45,282 nucleotides of DNA from Saprospiraceae bacterium (GTDB taxonomy: Bacteria; Bacteroidota; Bacteroidia; Chitinophagales; Saprospiraceae), in assembly GCA_013140975.1 (NCBI GenBank), contig JABFRV010000031.1, positions 1 to 45,282 on the forward strand. The letters are read 5' to 3'. The position numbers and the translations under genes are program-made. The notes beneath the pieces are model-generated. The model was not told where the DNA came from and searched no databases. It was given only the letters and a program-made list of their open reading frames with translations. Each line of letters begins with the position of its first letter. Positions within the stretch are counted from its first letter, which is position 1. Shown piece after piece: positions 39,634-45,282 of this stretch.

Positions 39634-40590
39634 TTAAAATCGATTGCTTAAGATTGGGTACTTTTCGAGAATGTTCTTAATCAATATTTTAATTTTCTCA
39701 TTTCTACCTTCTACATGTTTTTCAAGTATCGAAGTATTTCGATGATTCATGAATTTATTTATCAAATTCATTTCTCCTATAATTTCCTTCGTAGTATCGG
39801 AAAAATATGAATCTGAAAAAGCTTGCCAGATATATTCTATCGCAATCGAAGAAGGATGTAACATATCATCTTTATAATAACGGTAATCTCGCAGATCATC
39901 TATAAGTAATTCATAAGAAGGAAAATATTCAATAGACTCAAAACGAGCTTCCAAATGTTCTACTAAGGAAATTAACTTCGCTTTACTTCTGTTATTCCCA
40001 ACAAATCCATCTCGAAGATATCTGACTGGACTAATCGTCAAAATTATTTTTAGAGATGGATTGAATTGTAGAATTCTCTTAATTACTTGATTGGCGTTTT
40101 GGCTTATTGTCTCCAGGTCCGGAAGAACCTTGCTAAATTGTGAACTTGGAATTTTATGACAATTACTTACAATTTGATTGGACTCTATGTACTTATAATA
40201 ATATGAAGATCCAAAACTAATGATTAAATAATCTAATTTTTTCAATACATTATGTGTAATTCTCAAACCATCATTTATTGTCACAATCAGTTCTTCCTTT
40301 GAAGGATTGGAATAATCACCATGATGATCTAGTGAATGATACAAATCGTTGGCAAAAACTGGGTTTGCCTCACTATAAAAATCACAATCTATAATTCTAT
40401 TTAACTGTTGCCAAATACTCATGGGATTATACACTATTCCAAAAGGGCTTTCATGTAGTAAAAATTTATTCTCTATAAGTTTTTTTCCAATTTCTTGTGC
40501 AAAGCAAGATCCCATAATCAGTATAGAATCGGAATGTGAGATTTCATGAGAAGATTTCCCGGGAATAAGAGTTGTTTTAAAGTCTTGCAT
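39634..40590 (-). CDS. GSCFA domain-containing protein
   Basis: 318 residues beginning with the GSCFA family signature SILIMGSCFAQEIGKKL (residues 23-39), followed by SPFGIVYNPMSIW, a LIISFGSSYYYKY strand, LTISPVRYLRDGFVGNNRSKAKL and a C-terminal DDMLHPSSIAIEYIWQAF. The fold is SGNH-hydrolase-like with S-C-F, S-P-V-R and D-M-L-H-P in catalytic positions, but substrates of GSCFA proteins are not known. It is divergent from the DUF3299-like gene; a TATCTTTA near-consensus element lies upstream. Confidence 0.88.
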   Translation of the reverse strand: MQDFKTTLIPGKSSHEISHSDSILIMGSCFAQEIGKKLIENKFLLHESPFGIVYNPMSIWQQLNRIIDCDFYSEANPVFANDLYHSLDHHGDYSNPSKEELIVTINDGLRITHNVLKKLDYLIISFGSSYYYKYIESNQIVSNCHKIPSSQFSKVLPDLETISQNANQVIKRILQFNPSLKIILTISPVRYLRDGFVGNNRSKAKLISLVEHLEARFESIEYFPSYELLIDDLRDYRYYKDDMLHPSSIAIEYIWQAFSDSYFSDTTKEIIGEMNLINKFMNHRNTSILEKHVEGRNEKIKILIKNILEKYPILSNRF

Positions 40591-40634
40591 GCTTAAAAAA
40601 ATGTTAAAGATAAGATTACTACAATTTTATAATC

Positions 40635-40642
40635 TAAATTTG
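40635..40642 (+). promoter_or_regulatory. TAnnTTTG -7 element for the DUF3299-like gene
   Basis: TAAATTTG ends 10 nt before ATG 40653 and touches the alternative GTG start at 40644. It therefore argues for ATG 40653, with a leader of only a few bases. Confidence 0.45.
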
Positions 40643-40652
40643 CGTGAGAATC

Positions 40653-41087
40653 ATGAAATTAGCTATCTTAACTATTGTCCTTCTAAATGTACAGAGCATA
40701 TTCTTACAGACACAAGCTAATTCCTGGTCACAGCTTGCCAAAGTTACTTACAAAAAAGTATATGATCCTCTGCTTGGCATTCCTGTTGATCAACCAATAT
40801 TCAGCAAAGAAATAAAAAACCTTGAAGGCAAAACCATTTCTCTCAAAGGTTATGTAATTCCAACTGATGGATACAAATCTCATAAAGAATTTATTTTTTC
40901 TGCTTTTCCCTACAGCAGTTGTTTTTTCTGTGGCAAGGCTGGACCTGAAACAGTGATCGAAGTCATGGCTTTAGAAGCAATTCAGTATACTTCTGAACCT
41001 ATAATTATTGAAGGAATATTAGAATTGAATGCTACAGACATTAATAAGCTTATGTACCAGCTTGTAGATGTTAAAATTAAAAGTTAG
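40653..41087 (+). CDS. DUF3299-like exported protein
   Basis: 144 residues from ATG 40653; a GTG at 40644 would overlap the transcription start. A signal peptide (MKLAILTIVLLNVQSIFLQTQA) is followed by WSQLAKVTYKKVYDP, FSKEIKNLEGKTISLKGYVIPTDGYK, FIFSAFPYSSCFFCGKAGPETVIEVM. The C-F-F-C-G motif and GYxIP block are characteristic of a family that includes DUF3299 proteins, found near metal or lipoprotein-export genes in other bacteria. It probably resides in the periplasm. Function is not established. Confidence 0.7.
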   Translation: MKLAILTIVLLNVQSIFLQTQANSWSQLAKVTYKKVYDPLLGIPVDQPIFSKEIKNLEGKTISLKGYVIPTDGYKSHKEFIFSAFPYSSCFFCGKAGPETVIEVMALEAIQYTSEPIIIEGILELNATDINKLMYQLVDVKIKS

Positions 41088-41089
41088 CG

Positions 41090-41521
41090 CTACCTTCTGA
41101 AAAAGGTAAATAACAATATTAGAATACCAATAACTTTAATCAGTATGTACATAATTTTTTCAATGACGCTAAACTCTATATGATCTACGGGTTCACTCCA
41201 AAAAGAGAACAATGGAAAGTACGTAATTTTTATTTCGGGAGCATTACTTAAAACACCTTTGCAACGAGAATTTTCTTCGATTTGTTGATCGAGTTTTTCC
41301 ACATAACCATTATACTGCTGTCTATAATCTTTTCCTTTTACTGTATAGACATACCAATATGTTCGATCGGGTTTACAAATGTGCTCAACTAACTTTGCTT
41401 GAGTCTCTTCTCCCCAAAGGCTTAACGAAATTGTCCTAACCGGGTCTTCGATATTTAATAATGGCAATAAGAAAAAGCAAGTCAAAAAGAAAAGAACTAT
41501 AATAAGAAGATAATGACGCAT
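41090..41521 (-). CDS. Two-TM hypothetical protein (DUF3592-like)
   Basis: 143 residues: an N-terminal membrane helix (~4-22, YLLIIVLFFLTCFFLLPLL), a hydrophilic beta-type domain (ETQAKLVEHICKPDRTYWYVYTVKGKDYRQQYNGY ... EIKITYFPLFSFWSEPVD) and a C-terminal helix (~119-139). The arrangement of two helices around a strand-rich soluble domain with a YxVxGxxYxxxxxxxx pattern is similar to DUF3592 proteins, but this is pattern-level similarity. A TATATTTG element lies 17 nt upstream. It is convergent with the DUF3299-like gene, with 2 nt between the stop codons. Confidence 0.55.
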   Translation of the reverse strand: MRHYLLIIVLFFLTCFFLLPLLNIEDPVRTISLSLWGEETQAKLVEHICKPDRTYWYVYTVKGKDYRQQYNGYVEKLDQQIEENSRCKGVLSNAPEIKITYFPLFSFWSEPVDHIEFSVIEKIMYILIKVIGILILLFTFFRR

Positions 41522-41537
41522 ATACGTTGCTTTTGTG

Positions 41538-41545
41538 CAAATATA
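41538..41545 (-). promoter_or_regulatory. TAnnTTTG -7 element for the two-TM gene
   Basis: TATATTTG on the minus strand, 17 nt upstream of the ATG at 41521. Confidence 0.5.
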
Positions 41546-41601
41546 ATTGACTTCATGAATATGAATTGATATAAATTATTCATTAAAAAGACTTTATCTT
41601 A

Positions 41602-42339
41602 GTGCCGGTGAAAAGGTACTATAACATACCCATACTTTATTATAAAAGTCTGAACCGCTGGAAAAAATTACTATTTATTCTGGTGGTAATAATCGGCCTA
41701 CATTGGCTTTATCTTTTGTTATTAATTTTTGTTAATCCCCCAATTACCACAACACAATTTGTTTCTCTTATTGAAGGCAATGGAATATCCAGAGATTATG
41801 TCTCCATGGATCAGATCTCGCATAATGCAGGACTTGCAGTAATAGCAGCTGAAGATCAGATTTTCGCAGAACATTTCGGCTTAGACTACGAAAGCATTGA
41901 AAAAGCGTTAGACTATAATAAAAAACATACGAAGAGAAAGCGTGGCGCTTCTACGATCAGCCAACAAGTTGCCAAAAATGTATTTCTATGGCAAGGAAGG
42001 TCATGGATACGGAAAGGCCTTGAAGTGTATTTTACCTTCATGATCGAACTCTTATGGTCAAAGAAGCGAATTTTAGAAATGTATTTAAATACAATTGAAA
42101 TGGGACGTGGAATATTTGGAATTGAAGCAGCTGCTAAAAGTTATTTTGGCAAAAGCGCAAAGCAATTAAATCGATCTGAATCATCATTAATTGCGGCCTG
42201 CTTGCCTAATCCTAAAAAGTTTAGAGCGAATGCGCCTTCTTCATATATTCTCAACAGAAAAGAATGGATTATGGAACAAGTGTATCAAATCGAAAGCGAT
42301 CCTGAAATTATTGAGCTCATAAAAGATATGAAGCATTAA
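41602..42339 (+). CDS. mtgA: Monofunctional biosynthetic peptidoglycan transglycosylase
   Basis: 245 residues. One N-terminal transmembrane helix (~22-45) is followed by a GT51 transglycosylase domain with catalytic Glu84 in [56 protein letters not shown] and the [17 protein letters not shown] block. There is no transpeptidase domain. It polymerises lipid II into glycan strands at the inner membrane. The start is GTG at 41602 or 41608; no ATG precedes the membrane helix. Its stop codon overlaps the stop of the convergent SLBB gene. Confidence 0.92.
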   Translation: MPVKRYYNIPILYYKSLNRWKKLLFILVVIIGLHWLYLLLLIFVNPPITTTQFVSLIEGNGISRDYVSMDQISHNAGLAVIAAEDQIFAEHFGLDYESIEKALDYNKKHTKRKRGASTISQQVAKNVFLWQGRSWIRKGLEVYFTFMIELLWSKKRILEMYLNTIEMGRGIFGIEAAAKSYFGKSAKQLNRSESSLIAACLPNPKKFRANAPSSYILNRKEWIMEQVYQIESDPEIIELIKDMKH

Positions 42340-45080
42340 TTCAGCCTCTGAATCAAGAGTATTAAGGATAATACTCCTGTAGCTTGTGCTATTGAATCTG
42401 CAACTACTTTAGCCCAATCAATATCTTTTCTATTTTTCTTCTCCTCAATTTTCTTTGCATCTTTCGCTCCAACATTAATAATTGACCCTTTATTCACTTT
42501 GGGATAAACTCTTCCAAATAATGTTTTCCGGGTACTTTCCAATCTTCCATTGGCATGCTCTACTGTAATTTTAGACGGATCTGCATTTTGATTTAGACCT
42601 GCTGCAAAATTTCGAATGTAATAATCAGCTCTTTTTCCTTCATAAAATGCAACATTTATTGCATTGTTAGAAGACAGAAGTTTATCAGGATACAAAGTCG
42701 AAGCATTCGTTTCTCCGGAAATACGCACAAAATCTTTTCTCTTCGGTACAGAAATAAAATCTTTATCCTTTATTAGTATATTGTTTCTTGAATCATAAAG
42801 CTTCATTGCTTCTCTAAGATCCATTACAATATATCCGATTTCATCTGCAGACCGATGTAGCGTAGCTCCTTCTTCAAAAGCTTCATCAGTCAATCCTCCA
42901 GCCCTTTTAATAATATCTGATATTCTTTCATTGTTATTTAATATTGCGTAAGGCCCCGGATACTTTACTTCGCCTTCAATATTTACAATTTTTTGCAATT
43001 CAAAATTCGGTTGATTTCGAACTACTACTACATCAAAAGGTTCTAACTCGAATTCTGATCCAGAGTCGCTTAATAATAAGTCCTTATGAATATCTAAAGA
43101 TTTTACAATTGTTTTTGTTGGTTGATTATCTACAATTTGAATTCTATAAACATCTATTTTATTAGATGCTGCTGAAAAAGTAAATCCATCTGCCAATGTT
43201 ATCGCATCTTTCAATGTTAATGATTTACTGTATTGAAACTTTCCAGGGGATTTAATTGCACCTGATATTTCTATAAAACTATATTCGGCAAATTGCATTC
43301 CAGAAAGCACAACAAGGCTATCAAACGGTTTTATAAAAATATTCTTATCCGACGCTTCATTACTCATTATTTCCATTATTGGAAGCTTTATAACTTGCAG
43401 CTTCTTTCTGCTTCCATCATCTGATCTGAATAGATATCCATTATCCCAGGTATTCGGTTTCAAACCTCCTGACAAAATGATTAGATCTTTTATTCGCATA
43501 TCTTCTTTAACATTTAGCAGAAATCTTCCACTATTGCGAACAGATCCGGAAACTGAAACATATGTCTTATCTACAAAACTTGAGAGTTTATAAACTTCAA
43601 GTTCATCTTGAGGTTGTAATTTAATAGAGGCATCAGCAAGGCCGTTTCTAACATTAACAAGATTCACCCGAAGTAAATTAATTGTTTTATCCGGATTGTT
43701 TCTCCTTAAAAATGCATTGTTTAAATCTGATTCATATGTAAAATCTACCTTCTTTACCAAGTCTCCCAGCGTCATACCAGTATAATAATTATACGAAGAT
43801 TCCGAACGAACTTCTCCTTTCACATAAATAAAATCTTCGTTTTCAGTTTTAACTGAAAATACAGTTACTATATCTCCGCTTTTCAATCTGAAATCTCCCC
43901 TCTTCTCAATCAGGTCTTTATAAGACACATCGAGAACTATTTTTTTATCATTTTCGAATCTCTCTACCTGAATCGTTTTTATAATTGCATCTTCTTTTAA
44001 TCCGCCTGCATAATAAATTAACTTGTTCAACTCTTCACCTTCTATCAATTCATACTTAAAAGGCCTATGAATTGAACCAATAATACTTACTACTCTTCCC
44101 ACGGTGGGCACTTGAATATAATCATTATTCTCCAAGGAAACATCTCCTGTTTTTGAAGGATCCATGAGGAATTTATAAACATCAACAGTCTTAACAGATC
44201 CGTTACGCACGATATTTATCTTTCTGACAGATCCTATTTTATTCGGTCCACCGGCAGCTACCAATGCATTAAATGCTGTATTAATTGCAGGGAGCGAAAA
44301 ACTTCCATAATGTTCAACTTCGCCAACTATATTCACCTGAATAATACGTGTTGATGCAAGACTTACTTCAAACTGATTAGAACTAAACCTATAAAATCGT
44401 CGAAAATAATTACTTAGCATCGATTTAGCACGACCCAGGCTAGTTCCTTTTAGAAATATTCTCGGCATGCGTGAAGGTGTAATATATCCTTCTGAATTTA
44501 TTTCAAATACTTCATTGAATTGACTTACACCCCAAATGGCAACTGTGATTTGATCACCGACTCCAAGAACATATGAATCAGGAGCCTTTATATCCGTAGT
44601 TGACAAATAAATAGGGAGGCTTTTATTCTTAAATATATGCTGCCCCCAAATTTCAACTTTACGGAAACTGTCATTTTTGGGATTTAGAAACGAATCTCTA
44701 ATGATTGAATCTCGTACTAGCTTTTCTGCAAGGATATTTTTTTTAATCGAATCTTTAGAAGTTACTTTCTTCTGATTCGACATTTTGGTATCAATAGCTG
44801 AAGGTGTTTTTACTTTTTTGCTTTTCTCTAATTCCAACTCTTTAATAGCTCCTTCTACTTCTTGTTGATAACGCAAAGCTTCCTCTGGTTTCATTCCTTT
44901 CAATTCTTCTAAATCAATACCACGAGAATCCAATTTCTGTTTTAGCTCATCTTCACTAATTCCACGTTTTTCAATTTCTGTTAAAGCTTTATCAAGAAAT
45001 AAATCTGAAGATTGAGCATAGAAGGATATCGGGATTTGTAAGAAAAAAATAGTAACAATTAAAAATCGCATACTTATCAT
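42336..45080 (-). CDS. Polysaccharide biosynthesis/export (Wza-like) protein with multiple SLBB domains
   Basis: 914 residues, much longer than Wza (about 380). A signal peptide ([18 protein letters not shown]) is followed by a coiled-coil/linker region (~30-130), the Poly_export domain ([19 protein letters not shown] ... [18 protein letters not shown]), and then a chain of SLBB domains marked by repeats of the type G-E/S-x-x-x-x-x-Y-x-x-x-x-L: [101 protein letters not shown]-terminal hydrophobic helix (~896-911) ends the protein. It forms an outer-membrane export portal. It starts 1 nt after rmlB ends. Confidence 0.88.
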   Translation of the reverse strand: MISMRFLIVTIFFLQIPISFYAQSSDLFLDKALTEIEKRGISEDELKQKLDSRGIDLEELKGMKPEEALRYQQEVEGAIKELELEKSKKVKTPSAIDTKMSNQKKVTSKDSIKKNILAEKLVRDSIIRDSFLNPKNDSFRKVEIWGQHIFKNKSLPIYLSTTDIKAPDSYVLGVGDQITVAIWGVSQFNEVFEINSEGYITPSRMPRIFLKGTSLGRAKSMLSNYFRRFYRFSSNQFEVSLASTRIIQVNIVGEVEHYGSFSLPAINTAFNALVAAGGPNKIGSVRKINIVRNGSVKTVDVYKFLMDPSKTGDVSLENNDYIQVPTVGRVVSIIGSIHRPFKYELIEGEELNKLIYYAGGLKEDAIIKTIQVERFENDKKIVLDVSYKDLIEKRGDFRLKSGDIVTVFSVKTENEDFIYVKGEVRSESSYNYYTGMTLGDLVKKVDFTYESDLNNAFLRRNNPDKTINLLRVNLVNVRNGLADASIKLQPQDELEVYKLSSFVDKTYVSVSGSVRNSGRFLLNVKEDMRIKDLIILSGGLKPNTWDNGYLFRSDDGSRKKLQVIKLPIMEIMSNEASDKNIFIKPFDSLVVLSGMQFAEYSFIEISGAIKSPGKFQYSKSLTLKDAITLADGFTFSAASNKIDVYRIQIVDNQPTKTIVKSLDIHKDLLLSDSGSEFELEPFDVVVVRNQPNFELQKIVNIEGEVKYPGPYAILNNNERISDIIKRAGGLTDEAFEEGATLHRSADEIGYIVMDLREAMKLYDSRNNILIKDKDFISVPKRKDFVRISGETNASTLYPDKLLSSNNAINVAFYEGKRADYYIRNFAAGLNQNADPSKITVEHANGRLESTRKTLFGRVYPKVNKGSIINVGAKDAKKIEEKKNRKDIDWAKVVADSIAQATGVLSLILLIQRLN

Positions 45081-45081
45081 T

Positions 45082-45282
45082 TTAATGAGTATAGTGCTTG
45101 TGATAATAATTCATATATTCGCCAGAAGTAATCTCGCTTAACCAATTTTTATTCTCTAAATACCAGTCAATTGTTTTTGATATTCCTTCTTTAATATTTA
45201 TTTTTGGAGTCCATCCCAGTTCACTTTGTAATTTACTTGAATCTATTGCATAACGAAGATCATGACCGGGTCTATCTTTAAC
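45082..45282 (-). CDS. rmlB: dTDP-glucose 4,6-dehydratase, C-terminal part (truncated by window edge)
   Basis: The last 66 codons of a gene that continues to the right. The translated end (VKDRPGHDLRYAIDSSKLQSE, then LGWTPKINIKEGISKTIDWYLENKNW) is characteristic of RmlB, the short-chain dehydrogenase/reductase converting dTDP-glucose to the 4-keto-6-deoxy sugar in dTDP-rhamnose synthesis. The stop at 45082-45084 is one base before the SLBB gene start, so the two genes are co-transcribed. A 4-keto-6-deoxyhexose is therefore probably part of the polysaccharide exported by that system. This frame is too short at the window edge to be noticed as a full ORF. Confidence 0.85.
   Translation of the reverse strand, partial: VKDRPGHDLRYAIDSSKLQSELGWTPKINIKEGISKTIDWYLENKNWLSEITSGEYMNYYHKHYTH

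Noticed and set aside
1-45282. CRISPR arrays, tRNA/rRNA genes, prophage, integrase or complete IS
   Set aside because: Both strands were read for repeat-spacer periodicity, cloverleaf-like segments and transposase or integrase motifs; none was found. The only repeat arrays are coding or short intergenic ones listed above.

Overview
The window is a stretch of chromosome from an AT-rich member of the Bacteroidota, most likely from the Saprospiria/Chitinophagia side of the phylum. This is inferred from several traits. There are three type IX secretion (T9SS) cargo proteins, one with a gliding-type (type B) C-terminus and two with type A tails. There is a fused E1 alpha/beta 2-oxoacid dehydrogenase, GSCFA, DUF1573, YceI and PspC/PadR proteins. 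Many genes carry a TAnnTTTG promoter element 10-60 nt upstream of the start, and Shine-Dalgarno sequences are mostly absent. No tRNA, rRNA, CRISPR array, prophage or complete insertion sequence was seen. Most of the window is ordinary housekeeping DNA.

Layout. Positions 1-3.8 kb hold the tail of an NAD(P)HX dehydratase, an ArsC-like thioredoxin-fold protein, a nucleoside phosphorylase, YceI and a small zinc-ribbon protein, with a 135-bp MITE/REP-like element at 1328-1462. Positions 3.9-8.4 kb hold a T9SS type B PKD protein, an OmpA-like protein and a coiled-coil protein with ten 14-residue repeats and a helix-hairpin-helix end. Positions 8.5-18.7 kb hold a Dpm-like glycosyltransferase with fused E1, DUF1573, GNAT, a T9SS cargo, an acyltransferase, a KirBac channel, an ECF sigma operon with a membrane protein and a Spy-like protein, and a secreted hydrolase. 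Positions 18.7-27.7 kb hold a pseudouridine synthase, L25 (rplY), PRPP synthetase, a SET-domain protein, a FadN-type beta-oxidation enzyme and RecQ. Positions 27.7-30.7 kb hold ExbB/ExbD and a padR-pspC-DUF2064 operon.

The most accessory-looking part is 30.6-37.4 kb: two secreted or lipoprotein genes of unknown function, a secreted cupin and a LytS/LytTR-type two-component system, all on the minus strand. Two copies of a 164-nt structured repeat (82% identical, aligned without a gap) lie in the same orientation about 80 nt upstream of two of these genes. One copy runs into the end of the response-regulator gene; the other carries what looks like the last codons of that same gene. I regard this as the best candidate for something undescribed.

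Positions 37.5-45.3 kb hold thymidine kinase, a rhomboid protease pair, GSCFA, a DUF3299-like protein, the MtgA transglycosylase, a large SLBB polysaccharide-export protein and the end of RmlB. The last two are probably the edge of a surface-polysaccharide cluster that continues to the right.
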